Positions 1-9,627 of a stretch of DNA of 51,466 nt are shown here, piece by piece. A program made the translations under genes and the position numbers. How positions within the stretch are numbered: position 1 is the stretch's first letter; each line of letters starts with the position of its first letter. A model generated the notes under the pieces. It made no database searches. It had not been told where the DNA came from and worked only from the letters and a program-made list of their open reading frames with translations. Source of the stretch: an uncultured Clostridia bacterium (GTDB taxonomy: Bacteria > Bacillota > Clostridia > TANB77 > CAG-508); the NCBI GenBank assembly GCA_947631745.1, contig CANRMM010000006.1, positions 1-51,466 on the forward strand, given 5' to 3'.

Positions 1-214
1 AATGTATTTTTGCTATTTGCTATGTCTAAAAATATAATTAATTTCTATTCAACATAAAAATATTATAGCAGATTTTCCAAAAAATATAAATAGAAAGTCT
101 AAAAGATGTTAAAAAAAGTGCAATTAATCTTGGATTGATACTTCAAATTATAAAATGTGCATTTAAAATTAAATTCAACGACCTACAAAAAAATTATGGA
201 AAAAAAAGATAAAT

Positions 215-243
215 TTGACTATAAACATAAAGTGTGATATAAT
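215..243 (+). promoter_or_regulatory. SigA-type promoter of the FN3-repeat gene
   Basis: TTGACT and TATAAT are separated by 17 bases, and the -10 is extended (TGaTATAAT). The site lies about 65 bases before the ATG at 310. The rest of bases 1-309 is very AT-rich and shows no convincing gene, RNA or other site; this promoter is the only element I can support there. Confidence 0.75.
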
Positions 244-309
244 TATATTATGTATAAAACTAAAATATTATGCAAAAGATTTAGCAATAGTTAAAGGAGA
301 TGGTTTGCA

Positions 310-3300
310 ATGATAAATAATAAAAAAGTTTGGCTAAGTATGTTATCAATTGTAGTAATTGTATTAATGGCTTTAACTACTATCAGCTATGCAGAAGCAA
401 AGGGAAAAGTAACGGGTATAAGACTTAATTCTATGACAGCGAAAGAAACTGAAATAGTATGGAATACAGTAGATGGAGCAGCAACGTATGTCATTTATGA
501 GAGTGATCCTGTAGATGGCGATAAAGAAATTTCGGAAACTCCAAAAAATACTGTTACATTAAATATTGCAATTCCGGATGGTGGACTTAATATAAGAATA
601 GTAGCCAAGGATAGTAATGGTAAAATTATAGCAGATTCTTCTGAGGTAGTTACTATAAATAATGATTCAGACAAAGAAAAAACAGAAGAATATATTCTAG
701 AACAAGTACAAAATCTAGACGTTTTTGTAGATGAACCTACTAGAAGTGGTATACTAAAGTGGGATTCATTAAGAGACGTAACGGGCTATGAAATTTATAG
801 AGATGTAGATGGTGAAGGCTCTGTTTATTATGCTAGTACACCAGACACTAATTATCCTATATCAAATCTTATGGATAATGTAAGTTATGCCTATAAGGTA
901 AGAGCATATAAAAAGGAAAATGGAAAGACTTTATTATCTAAAGAATTTTCAGAAGAAAAAAATGTATGTATAAATGCAAGGGAACAGGGAGGAGTTGCTA
1001 ATTCTGCGTTACCAAAAGTAAAAAATGTAAAAGTATATGATATAATTCCATATAAGAGGATGGCGAAAATTATATTTGATCCTGTAAATGGGGCTTCTGG
1101 TTATGAACTATGGATAAATGTAAATAATGGGCAAGATATGTACTTGGGCGATGCTCCGAGTGGTTTCCAATTTATTATTACAGATTTTGAATTAGGAGTA
1201 AATTATGGAATAAAAATTAGAGCATACAAAGATGAAAACGGACAGAGAATATATTCTAAAGAATTCTCAGATGAAGTTCCATTATATGTAGATCCAAATA
1301 ATATAAAAGTATTAGATAAAGTAGAAAATTTACAAATTGATTCTATTCAGGGAGATGAAGCATATATTAGCTGGAATCCTGTAAATGATGCAACAGGTTA
1401 CGAAGTTTGGTTTACTGTAGATGGTGTAATTGGTATTGGATCTGTTTCAAGCAATTATGCACGCTTAATAGGATTTGAAGAAGGTAAAGATTATTTTGTA
1501 ACAATACTAGCATATAAAAGAAGTGGCGATGAAGTAATATATTCAAGAGAGGAATCAAACGGAGTTACTATAAATATAACAGGAAATTCAGGAAGTACAA
1601 ATTATCCGGGTCAAGGAGGTACAAATTATCCAGGTCAAGGAAATGGAAATACAAATTATCCGGGAAATTCAGGAAATACAAATTATCCTAGTCAAGGAAA
1701 TGGAAATACAAACTATCCAAGCAATTCGGTGCCTAAGCCAGAAAGAGTAACAGGAGTCACAGTTATCCCATATGGAAATAGAGTAACTATTGAATATAAT
1801 AGCGCCGTAGGAGCAATAGGATATGAAGTAAAACTAATTGGATTGGGTAATACTTGGATGTATGCTGGAACTGCTAAAGGTGTTGATATTCCGATAGAGA
1901 ATGGCTTTTATTCAGTGACTGTATATGCTTGGAATAGAGACTCAAATGGAAACATGCAATACGGAGAAGAAAGTGAAGTAGTTACATTTGAAATAAATAA
2001 CGGTTCTTCGACGAACAATAATGCGGTGACTGAATCTGGAGAAAATATATCTGTTAAAAATATGGGTGATTATTATCTTGTTAGTTGGAAAGAGATAGAA
2101 GGTGCAGAATATTACTATATATCATGTATTTATGAAAATACTGGTTCCCCTAATAGGCGCGAGAGCTTTGTGAATTACTTTGAATCTCATCCGGGATCTA
2201 GTGGTTATGTTACTTACTTGGTAGAAGCTGTAAAAGGAGGAAGAGTTATAGCAGATGTGTTCACAAGGACCTATGTAGAAGCTAAAACAAAGCCATATGC
2301 AGGTGCGGTAGATAAAATTACAAATATAAATATAGAAAAACAAAATAATGGATATATGATTACTTGGAATAAGGTAAATGGTGCAGAATATTACAACGTA
2401 GTATGCTCTGGAGGGGGTAGTTCTTACGGTTCTACCGCAGCTGAGAATAGATTTTTAGCTAATCCGGGATCTACTGGTACATTTACTTACATAATAGAAG
2501 CTATGAAGGGAGGAAAAATAATAGCAGAAGGAACAAAAGAACTCAAAGTAACTGGGGCGCAAAGTCCTTCAACAAATTCAGGTAATACAAGCAATTCAGG
2601 AAGTACATGGGCTACACCTGGAAAGGTATCAAATATAAGATGTAATATATCAGGAGACACTTTAGAAATCACATGGAATGGAGCTGTACCAGCATCAGGA
2701 TATGTAATAGAATTTAATGGTAGTACATATTATTCACCTACTAAGTATGAAGGAATACCTATAAAAGGAATTTCTAATGGTAATTATATAGTTACTGTAT
2801 ATGCTTATGTTGGAGAATATAATAATAGAGGAGAAGGAGTTTCGACTACAGTTAAAATAAATAATAGCTCTTCGACAAACTCAGGTAATTCAAGTAATAC
2901 AGGAAATAACAATTCAACTAATACAGGAAATAACAATTCAAATAATACAGGAAATTCATCGACTAAACCTTCAACAACTATAACAGTATCTGTTGCAGAT
3001 AGAGGTGATTACTATCTTATTAGTTGGAATAAAGTAGAAGGTGCTGACGAATATGTTCTATACAACATTAGTGCTAATCGTACGGATCAAGCACCATGCG
3101 GTACGAGTACTGAATATCATTCTCGTCCCGGATCTGCTGGTACCGTTACTTATAAAGTAGAGGCTCGTAAGGGAGGAAAAGTAATAGCAAAAGGAGAAAA
3201 AAGGCAGACAGTAGAAGCTAAAGCATTGACATATGAAAATAATGTAGCTACACTTAACGTAAGTATAAAGAAACAAAGTGATGGCTATATGATTACTTGG

Positions 3301-3486
3301 AATAAAGTAAATGGTGCAGAACATTACATGGTAACAAATGTTGAAGCCAATGGGCATAAACCTACAACTGATACTAAGTATTTAGCTCATCCTCCAACTG
3401 CTGGTACTTTTACTTATAAAGTAGAAGCTTTTAAAGGAGAAAAAATAATAGCAGAAGGAACGGCAACATGCACGGTAACTAATTAG
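310..3486 (+). CDS. Secreted fibronectin type III-like repeat protein
   Basis: A 1058-residue exported protein. The N-terminus is a signal peptide with a basic start, a hydrophobic stretch at about 9-26 and a probable cut near YAEA. About four FN3-like beta-sandwich modules follow (roughly residues 34-425, with motifs such as GYEIYR and KVRAYK), then a Gly/Asn/Tyr/Pro linker (about 427-474) and more FN3-like modules. A second module type (motifs YYLVSW or YMITWNKVNGAE, then TYKVEA and KGGKIIAEG) occurs four times, near residues 578, 668, 891 and 978, as two tandem pairs split by Ser/Asn/Gly linkers. The ATG follows AAAGGAGATG at good spacing. There is no LPXTG motif, cell-wall-binding module or enzyme domain, so adhesion or a matrix role is inference only. 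The gene has its own promoter and terminator. Confidence 0.85.
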   Translation: MINNKKVWLSMLSIVVIVLMALTTISYAEAKGKVTGIRLNSMTAKETEIVWNTVDGAATYVIYESDPVDGDKEISETPKNTVTLNIAIPDGGLNIRIVAKDSNGKIIADSSEVVTINNDSDKEKTEEYILEQVQNLDVFVDEPTRSGILKWDSLRDVTGYEIYRDVDGEGSVYYASTPDTNYPISNLMDNVSYAYKVRAYKKENGKTLLSKEFSEEKNVCINAREQGGVANSALPKVKNVKVYDIIPYKRMAKIIFDPVNGASGYELWINVNNGQDMYLGDAPSGFQFIITDFELGVNYGIKIRAYKDENGQRIYSKEFSDEVPLYVDPNNIKVLDKVENLQIDSIQGDEAYISWNPVNDATGYEVWFTVDGVIGIGSVSSNYARLIGFEEGKDYFVTILAYKRSGDEVIYSREESNGVTINITGNSGSTNYPGQGGTNYPGQGNGNTNYPGNSGNTNYPSQGNGNTNYPSNSVPKPERVTGVTVIPYGNRVTIEYNSAVGAIGYEVKLIGLGNTWMYAGTAKGVDIPIENGFYSVTVYAWNRDSNGNMQYGEESEVVTFEINNGSSTNNNAVTESGENISVKNMGDYYLVSWKEIEGAEYYYISCIYENTGSPNRRESFVNYFESHPGSSGYVTYLVEAVKGGRVIADVFTRTYVEAKTKPYAGAVDKITNINIEKQNNGYMITWNKVNGAEYYNVVCSGGGSSYGSTAAENRFLANPGSTGTFTYIIEAMKGGKIIAEGTKELKVTGAQSPSTNSGNTSNSGSTWATPGKVSNIRCNISGDTLEITWNGAVPASGYVIEFNGSTYYSPTKYEGIPIKGISNGNYIVTVYAYVGEYNNRGEGVSTTVKINNSSSTNSGNSSNTGNNNSTNTGNNNSNNTGNSSTKPSTTITVSVADRGDYYLISWNKVEGADEYVLYNISANRTDQAPCGTSTEYHSRPGSAGTVTYKVEARKGGKVIAKGEKRQTVEAKALTYENNVATLNVSIKKQSDGYMITWNKVNGAEHYMVTNVEANGHKPTTDTKYLAHPPTAGTFTYKVEAFKGEKIIAEGTATCTVTN
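1597..1728 (+). repeat. Tandem NYPG-type linker repeats inside the FN3 gene
   Basis: The core ACAAA(T/C)TATCC occurs at 1597, 1621, 1651, 1678 and 1708, separated by Gly/Asn/Gln codons. It encodes a flexible TNYPGQG-like linker between two groups of FN3-like modules. Spacing alternates between about 24 and 30 bases, as expected for a slippage-prone in-frame repeat. Confidence 0.8.
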
Positions 3487-3562
3487 TTGGGACGTTAAAT
3501 GATGATAGCTGAGAAAAAATTCGATGTTAAGAAGAAAAAATAAATATATAGCTTTATGATAA

Positions 3563-3609
3563 ATACCTCAAATAGTAGATAAAAATCTATTATTTGAGGT
3601 ATATCTTTT
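3563..3609 (+). terminator. Rho-independent terminator after the FN3 gene
   Basis: An 18-bp stem (ATACCTCAAATAGTAGAT with its near-perfect complement, one G-U pair) closes a four-A loop and is followed by a short T-run. Confidence 0.85.
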
Positions 3610-3735
3610 TGCATCTTTTATCGAAAAAATATTGAATTTTTCGGTACTTTAAGATAAAATGATAAGCATAACTTGTCGTTTTATATAACGATATATCACA
3701 TGTTGTAAAAAACTTTTCTATTTTAGGTAGTAATT

Positions 3736-3768
3736 CTGACAAAAAAGTATTGTTAAACGTATTATAAT
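3736..3768 (+). promoter_or_regulatory. Probable spoIIE promoter with wide spacer and 0A-box-like sites
   Basis: CTGACA (3736-3741) and TATAAT (3763-3768) are 21 bases apart, too wide for ordinary SigA use. B. subtilis spoIIE is known to have this spacing and to need Spo0A. The -35 sits in TTCTGACAAA, close to the Spo0A box TTCGACAAA. Other near-matches to TGTCGAA lie upstream: TATCGAA at 3619-3625 and TGTCGTT at 3674-3680. Spo0A control is inferred. The gene-free stretch 3487-3824 otherwise holds the upstream terminator and a short CGAAAAA/TTTTTCG inverted repeat at 3622-3643. Confidence 0.5.
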
Positions 3769-3824
3769 GTACAAGAAGTTAAACAAAGTAACTGTGTAAA
3801 ATAGAAAAGGTTGAGGTGGTAAGG

Positions 3825-6317
3825 ATGTTTCAAAATATATCAAAAGATTCGGAAGAGAATCTATATGAGGATGTTGAATTAAATAAAAAACAAAATATTA
3901 AGGAAATTATAATAAAATTATTTGATAAAAAAAATATTATTTTATATATAATAACTTTTATTATATCTATGGTAGGCTTTTCGTCTGAAAATTTACTTTT
4001 CTCATTTGTCCCTTTTGGACTTGCTATTATAGCTGCAGCTTTTAGCAATGGGCAACCTATTGGAATTATGTACTTATTATCTATTATAGGGACTTTTTTA
4101 AAATTTGGTTTCAATAATACACTTACATATATTATAACGTCTTTTACATTCTTTATGACAGTTTTATTTATTAGACCGCGCATACAAGAAGGTGTGAATG
4201 AACAAAGGAAAATAGGAATGCATCTTTTTTTTGCAGTGTTTATTGTACAAGTAGTACCAATGTTTTTTGGGACATTTTATGTGTTTGATTTTCTAACAGG
4301 AATTATGTTGGGAATGGCAACATATATATTTTATAAAATTTTTGTTAGCTCCATTGGAATGATTCGAAATTTTGGACAAAAAAAAGCTTTTACTATTGAA
4401 GAAGTAATGGGGGCGAGTTTGTTACTGGCTATTACTGTTTCTGCATTAGGAGAGTTTGGAATATTAGGATTTTCTGTTAGAAATGTTCTTAGTATTTTAA
4501 TAGTTCTAGTTTTAGGATGGAAGAATGGTATTTTAGTAGGAGCTACTTCTGGAATTACTATAGGAGTTGTTTTGGGAATTATTTGTGGATCTGAACCTGT
4601 TATGATAGCAACTTATGCAGTTTCAGGAATGATAGCTGGCATTTTAAATAGATTTGGTAGAATTGGTGTTATTGTTGGCTTTATATTAGGAAATGTTATT
4701 ATAGCATATGTTTCTAATGGAAACACATCACAGTTAATCATGTTCCAAGAGATTTTAATTGCTTCTTTAGGACTTTTAGCAATACCTAAGAGTATAGAAA
4801 TTCGTATTGAAGATTTATTTGGAACAACAAAATTATTACCAGAAACAACAGGAAAGGGAATTGAAGGAAATAAAGACACTATATATAAACTAAATAGTAT
4901 TTCAGAGACAATTCAAGACATGGCAGATAGTTATCAAGAAGCTGCAGCAACAATTCTATCAGAGGATGATTTGAAAGAACAAGAAAAAAGAAACATTGAT
5001 TTATTTATGGAAGAACTTCATAAAAATTTGGATGGTCTAGAAAATAATATGTTATATGAGGAAATGTATGAACCTGAAGATAGTATATTATTTGATATAT
5101 TTAATATGCTAATAGATAAAGAGATGATTTCAGAGAAAGATCTAATTAAAATTTTTGCGAATCATAATCATTATATTGTTGGATTTGAAAATACAGATTT
5201 GCAGGCAAAACAAGATGTTTCAAAGATGATAAAGGTTATTAATTATTCTTATCGTATTAGTAAAATGGATTTTATTTGGAAAAAGAAAATGGATGAGAGT
5301 AAAAAGAATGTATCTAATCAATTAAAGGGTGTTTCAGAAGTTATATCTAAGATGGCAAGAGATATGGATCAAAAAGAGGAAATCTTTGCTAGCCAAAAAG
5401 AAGAAATCCTTAAATTATTGGAACAGAAGGAAATAAAAATAAGAGATATACATATTAAACAGTCAAAGACTGGTAGATATTGCATAGATGTCTATACTGA
5501 TATTTGCAATACTACGGATGGAACAGAATGTAATATTAAGAAAATTTGTAAAATTCTTAGTAAAGTATTTGGACATAAAATGGTGATGCAAAAGCAAGAG
5601 TGCGGGCTAAGATTAAACAAAGAAGAATGTAAGTTTACTTATTTATCTGATGATAATTACAATTTGCAAATTGGAATTGCAAAATCTACTAAATCAGGCT
5701 CTCCAGTTTCAGGGGATACGAGTCTTCAAATTAAGTTAGATGACGGGAAGTATTTATTGGCTATTAGTGATGGAATGGGGTCTGGTCCGGAGGCTATGAA
5801 AAGTAGCAAAATAGCGATTAAGATGTTAGAAAGATTACTTTCTGCGGGATTTGAAAAGGATGTATCAATAAAGCTAATTAATTCGACATTGTCTGCTAAT
5901 ACAGAGGAAGATATGTATGCTACTTTAGATATAGAAGTATTGGATTTGTTTAATGGAAATATGGAATTTATAAAAAATAGTGCTTGTCCAACTTATGTAA
6001 AAAGAGAGGGTACGGTTCAGCTTCTTCAAGCAGTTTCATTGCCAACAGGTATTTTAGAAAATGTAGATTTAGTGGTATATGATTATGATTTACAAGATGG
6101 AGATATTTTAGTTATGTGTACAGATGGCATTATCGATTCTAATAAGGAATACTTGAATAAACAAATTTGGCTAAAATATTTATTAGAAGATATTGAAACA
6201 ACTGATGTTCAACAAATAGCAGATATCATTATGGGAGAAGCAATAGACAATGATTTTGGAGTACAAAAAGATGATATGACAGTCATTGTAGCAAAAGTGA
6301 TTAGCAAAAAGAAATAG
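3825..6317 (+). CDS. spoIIE: Stage II sporulation protein E (SpoIIE), membrane PP2C phosphatase
   Basis: In the known family, SpoIIE dephosphorylates the anti-anti-sigma factor SpoIIAA and so releases SigF in the forespore; it also sits at the polar septum with FtsZ. Here about 300 N-terminal residues form a run of membrane helices. A mostly helical linker follows, then a C-terminal PP2C domain from about residue 600 with SGDTSLQ, the metal-site motif SDGMGSG (about 647), CTDGI (about 765) and KDDMT (about 815). The length of 830 residues is normal for the family. The tracked GTG at 3816 lies inside the ribosome binding site GAGGTGG, so the start is moved to ATG 3825. The gene is monocistronic, flanked by terminators. 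It suggests an endospore-forming lineage. Confidence 0.92.
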   Translation: MFQNISKDSEENLYEDVELNKKQNIKEIIIKLFDKKNIILYIITFIISMVGFSSENLLFSFVPFGLAIIAAAFSNGQPIGIMYLLSIIGTFLKFGFNNTLTYIITSFTFFMTVLFIRPRIQEGVNEQRKIGMHLFFAVFIVQVVPMFFGTFYVFDFLTGIMLGMATYIFYKIFVSSIGMIRNFGQKKAFTIEEVMGASLLLAITVSALGEFGILGFSVRNVLSILIVLVLGWKNGILVGATSGITIGVVLGIICGSEPVMIATYAVSGMIAGILNRFGRIGVIVGFILGNVIIAYVSNGNTSQLIMFQEILIASLGLLAIPKSIEIRIEDLFGTTKLLPETTGKGIEGNKDTIYKLNSISETIQDMADSYQEAAATILSEDDLKEQEKRNIDLFMEELHKNLDGLENNMLYEEMYEPEDSILFDIFNMLIDKEMISEKDLIKIFANHNHYIVGFENTDLQAKQDVSKMIKVINYSYRISKMDFIWKKKMDESKKNVSNQLKGVSEVISKMARDMDQKEEIFASQKEEILKLLEQKEIKIRDIHIKQSKTGRYCIDVYTDICNTTDGTECNIKKICKILSKVFGHKMVMQKQECGLRLNKEECKFTYLSDDNYNLQIGIAKSTKSGSPVSGDTSLQIKLDDGKYLLAISDGMGSGPEAMKSSKIAIKMLERLLSAGFEKDVSIKLINSTLSANTEEDMYATLDIEVLDLFNGNMEFIKNSACPTYVKREGTVQLLQAVSLPTGILENVDLVVYDYDLQDGDILVMCTDGIIDSNKEYLNKQIWLKYLLEDIETTDVQQIADIIMGEAIDNDFGVQKDDMTVIVAKVISKKK

Positions 6318-6354
6318 TTAATTTTTATGAAGTTGAATTTAGAAAAGTGCATTA

Positions 6355-6388
6355 AATACAAGAATTTATCATAAATTCTTGTATTTTT
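6355..6388 (+). terminator. Terminator after spoIIE
   Basis: AATACAAGAATTTA pairs with its inverted copy TAAATTCTTGTATT across a tiny loop, and a T-run follows (GTATTTTT). Confidence 0.8.
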
Positions 6389-6408
6389 ATGTCTAATTAT
6401 GATATAGT
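6379..6408 (+). promoter_or_regulatory. Possible promoter of the WG-repeat gene
   Basis: TTGTAT and TATAGT are 18 bases apart; the -35 overlaps the right arm of the spoIIE terminator. This is a weak match, chosen because a promoter is needed after the terminator and before the gene at 6447. Confidence 0.35.
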
Positions 6409-6446
6409 ATATGTTGAATAAAAGCCATTGATGGAGGAAAGATAGT

Positions 6447-7967
6447 ATGAATAAAGGAAAAAGATATGACGGTGAAAAAAAGCTAAATATGAAAAAAGTA
6501 TTTGCTGTAATTATTGCCTTTGCCGTTATTATTATGTTTATTATGGCATTTAATAAACTAATGAATCCAGACGAAAGTACAAAAGAAAAAGTGGTAGCAT
6601 TAAGATATTTTCCTGTTTATACAAATCAAAAATGGGGCGTTATTGATTCAAAGGGACAAATTATCGTAGAACCAACTTATGATGAGGCAATTATTATACC
6701 AGATAACACACAAGGAATCTTTATTTGTACGCAAGATGTTAATTACGAAAATAATACTTACCAAATAAATGTACTTAATGAAAAGAATGAGAGACTTTTT
6801 ACAGAATATGAACTTGTAGAAGCTATTGAAAATTATGATGAAGATTATACATTATGGTATGAAACAGGTATTTTAAAAGTAAGAAAAGATGGAAAATATG
6901 GAATTATAGATTTTAAAGGTAATAAACTTACAGATTGTATATATGATTCTATTGAGGCAATTCAAGGAACTGCTAATAGTTTAGTAACAGTAAAAGATGG
7001 AAAGCAGGGATTAATTGATAATACAGGAGCAGTAATTATACAAAATGAATATCAGGATATTCAAGCTATTTCAGACAAATATGAAAACGGATATATTGTA
7101 CAAGCTAATGGTAAATATGGCGTTATCAACTTAAACAAATCTGTTGTATTGGATACAAAATATGATCGTGTAAAAAAAGTATACGGAAATAGTCAATATT
7201 ATGTTGTAGAAGAAGATGGAAAAATTAAAATTGTAGATATTGATAAAAAAGAATATTTTGTAGGAAAGTATGATGACATTACAGACATTAATGGAGATTT
7301 TGCTATTGTAAAAGATGGAAATCAATATGGTGTTGTTTCTATTTCTGGAAATAAAGAAGTTATTAAAACACAGTATGAAGATATTAAATATGCTACTGGT
7401 TCAAACTATATTGTAAAAGAAAATTCTAAATATGGTGTTATGAATACAGAAGGAGAAAAATTAGTTGACTTTAAATATAATAGCATTGTATATCGTAGTA
7501 ACGTTAATTTTTATGAGGCAGTAAATAGTGATTATACATCAGATCTAATAGATACTGATATGAAAGTTCGTTTGACAGGAATTGTGTCAGAAATTAATGT
7601 GAATGATGGCTACATGAGAATTAGAGTTGATGATGAGTATAAATATTATAATTTTAGATTTGAGGAAAAATCTAGCCAAGAGGCATTAAAGGGAAATACT
7701 ATATTCTTATCTAAAAAAGATGGAAAATATGGCTTTGTAGATAAAAATGGAATTGTTGTAGTAGATTATATTTATGATGATGCTAGAGAACAAAATGCTT
7801 ATGGATATGCTAGTGTTAAGAAAGATGGATTATGGGGGTGTGTCAATTCAAAAGGACAAGAAATCATTACACCATCTTATCAATTAGATAATAACATTTT
7901 GATAGAATTTATTGGAAAATGGCATTTGGGACAAGACTTGAATTTGAATTATTTTACTGATAAATAA
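6447..7967 (+). CDS. Membrane-anchored WG-repeat protein
   Basis: A 506-residue protein with one N-terminal membrane helix (about residues 19-37) after a basic cytoplasmic start, so the body should face outside. The rest is about nine or ten WG-type beta-hairpin repeats, each like DGKYGIIDFKG followed by a YDxI segment. Some have W-G (KWGVID, LWGCVN) and most Y-G at the key position. WG repeats are structural and often occur in surface or effector proteins; no catalytic domain is visible. The ATG follows ATGGAGGAAAG. The next gene starts 13 bases downstream, so the two are surely co-transcribed. The substrate or partner is unknown. Confidence 0.8.
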   Translation: MNKGKRYDGEKKLNMKKVFAVIIAFAVIIMFIMAFNKLMNPDESTKEKVVALRYFPVYTNQKWGVIDSKGQIIVEPTYDEAIIIPDNTQGIFICTQDVNYENNTYQINVLNEKNERLFTEYELVEAIENYDEDYTLWYETGILKVRKDGKYGIIDFKGNKLTDCIYDSIEAIQGTANSLVTVKDGKQGLIDNTGAVIIQNEYQDIQAISDKYENGYIVQANGKYGVINLNKSVVLDTKYDRVKKVYGNSQYYVVEEDGKIKIVDIDKKEYFVGKYDDITDINGDFAIVKDGNQYGVVSISGNKEVIKTQYEDIKYATGSNYIVKENSKYGVMNTEGEKLVDFKYNSIVYRSNVNFYEAVNSDYTSDLIDTDMKVRLTGIVSEINVNDGYMRIRVDDEYKYYNFRFEEKSSQEALKGNTIFLSKKDGKYGFVDKNGIVVVDYIYDDAREQNAYGYASVKKDGLWGCVNSKGQEIITPSYQLDNNILIEFIGKWHLGQDLNLNYFTDK

Positions 7968-7980
7968 ACGGAGGAAGAAA

Positions 7981-9219
7981 ATGGAGCTAATGACAAAATA
8001 TCAATATACATATTTTATTTATCCTTATGTAATTGATAGTAATAAATATAATAAGTACTTATTAAGACTTTTAAAAAACAAGAAGTGTAGTTTAAGGATT
8101 TTTCAAAAAGAAAAAGATATGCATTTATATCATTACTTTTTGCCTAATATTCGAACGAGTATGTTTTGGTCTTTTGATTTAGATGATGCAAAATTGAAAA
8201 GTTTTAATAGTTTAGATATTAATATGAAAGCAAATCTTTTGGCACAAAAAGATTGTAATATATTTTCATACCAAATGGAAAAAGGATTACAGGGAAAAGT
8301 AGGAGAAAGTAATGGGATTTTCTTTGAAGTTAATGAAATTAAAATAGTTTGTTATCAAACGGGAATTTGCTTTTTGATTTTTAAAACGTCTTTGGAACAA
8401 GATGGAGGTTTTTCAGACATTTTAAATTTTAATTATAAATTCCGTGAGGCAAATTCAAAAACATATAATTTGAAGGAATATGAAAATATTAGAATTCAAT
8501 CAGATGTTTTTAAAGATGTACAAGAGATATCAGAAGTTGTGAAAGAAATCACTGGAGGAAAAACAGCTAATAAAAAGTTAAATTTGGATAGTGAAAGGTT
8601 TATAGTTTATTCTTATGCGTGTTTAGATCAAAGCTCTTGGAATGAGAATGGTGAGAATGAAAATGTAAAAAATGCATTTTTTAAATATCGTGAGATTTTA
8701 CCTGCAAGTAGGCAAGTAACTGATATGGCTTATCAGAATCAAGAAAAAGAAATGTATGAAAATAAGTATGTGAAATATGGATTTTCAAATTTAGGTACAG
8801 TTTTATTAACTTCTGATATTAATCCAGTTAATTATACTTTGGTAGCACAGAAATTTGAGAGTGAGTATTTGTATACCTATATTATTTCTTTGTATAAAAA
8901 GGTGTTATTAAATAAATTGAATTATGAATTCAATAAAATGGAAAAATTTAAGTCTTCCGAAAAAGATTTTTTGAAATTTACGAAAGATTTATGGATTCAA
9001 GAAATTACAAATGATGATTTTGGAAAGGTTCTTATAAAAAAATGGAATGCTATTTTTGAGACAGAAGATATATTTGTAAAATTAAAAAGTAAATATGAGG
9101 TATTGTATAAGAAGTATCATATGGAATCAACTAACAGAGCAAACCAAAAATTGTTTGTAGTTGTAACTATTTTGATTGTTATTAATATTTTGGGTATTAT
9201 TATAATGGTACTTAAATAG
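7981..9219 (+). CDS. Unknown tail-anchored protein, partner of the WG protein
   Basis: I do not recognise this 412-residue protein. About 385 residues lack obvious membrane segments, and a single hydrophobic helix (KLFVVVTILIVINILGIIIM) ends the protein, so the bulk should be cytoplasmic. The region before the helix (about 300-385) is helical and Lys/Glu-rich, perhaps a stalk or coiled coil. No nucleotide-binding or catalytic motif stands out. The ATG follows CGGAGGAAGAAA, 13 bases after the WG-repeat stop, and acpS follows 12 bases downstream. The anchoring is opposite to that of the WG protein, so together they could span the membrane as an outside/inside pair; this is inference. Confidence 0.75.
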   Translation: MELMTKYQYTYFIYPYVIDSNKYNKYLLRLLKNKKCSLRIFQKEKDMHLYHYFLPNIRTSMFWSFDLDDAKLKSFNSLDINMKANLLAQKDCNIFSYQMEKGLQGKVGESNGIFFEVNEIKIVCYQTGICFLIFKTSLEQDGGFSDILNFNYKFREANSKTYNLKEYENIRIQSDVFKDVQEISEVVKEITGGKTANKKLNLDSERFIVYSYACLDQSSWNENGENENVKNAFFKYREILPASRQVTDMAYQNQEKEMYENKYVKYGFSNLGTVLLTSDINPVNYTLVAQKFESEYLYTYIISLYKKVLLNKLNYEFNKMEKFKSSEKDFLKFTKDLWIQEITNDDFGKVLIKKWNAIFETEDIFVKLKSKYEVLYKKYHMESTNRANQKLFVVVTILIVINILGIIIMVLK

Positions 9220-9231
9220 AGTGGAGGAAAA

Positions 9232-9627
9232 ATGCAAGTAACAACAGGTGTAGATATTATTGAAGTAGAGCGTATTAAAGATGCAGTTAATAAAATAGGG
9301 GATAATTTTTTAAATAAAATTTATACAGAGCAAGAAATAGAGTATTGCAATAAATCTAAAAAGATGAAATATCAGCATTTTGCGGGAAGATTTGCTGCTA
9401 AAGAAGCTACATTTAAGGCAATATCTACACATATAGATTGTAAGGAAGATGCTTTATGGAAAGAAATAGAAATTATTAATGATAAAGAGGGGAAACCTGC
9501 TATTAATGTGGCTAAATTAAAAAAAGGACGTTTAGAAAATTTAAAAAATATTGATATTAGTATTTCTCATATTAAAGATTATGCAATTGCTAGTGTTGTT
9601 GCTATGTTTGAAGAGGATAAAAAATGA
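9232..9627 (+). CDS. acpS: Holo-[acyl-carrier-protein] synthase
   Basis: Transfers 4'-phosphopantetheine from coenzyme A to the acyl carrier protein, activating it for fatty-acid synthesis. The 131 residues show both family signatures: TGVDIIEVERI near the start, with the metal-binding Asp, and FAGRFAAKEATFKA, with the metal-binding Glu. The length is normal for AcpS-type trimeric enzymes. The ATG follows AGTGGAGGAAAA. The stop overlaps the tatD start by four bases (ATGA), so translation is coupled. Confidence 0.93.
   Translation: MQVTTGVDIIEVERIKDAVNKIGDNFLNKIYTEQEIEYCNKSKKMKYQHFAGRFAAKEATFKAISTHIDCKEDALWKEIEIINDKEGKPAINVAKLKKGRLENLKNIDISISHIKDYAIASVVAMFEEDKK

Noticed and set aside
1597-1728. 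Regular short repeats considered as a CRISPR array
   Set aside because: Repeats are short, in frame and encode a Gly/Asn/Tyr/Pro linker; spacers are not unique and no cas genes are near.
3487-3494. GGGACGTT after the FN3 stop as a second copy of the por-operon repeat
   Set aside because: Only eight bases match; the GTGACA palindrome is absent.
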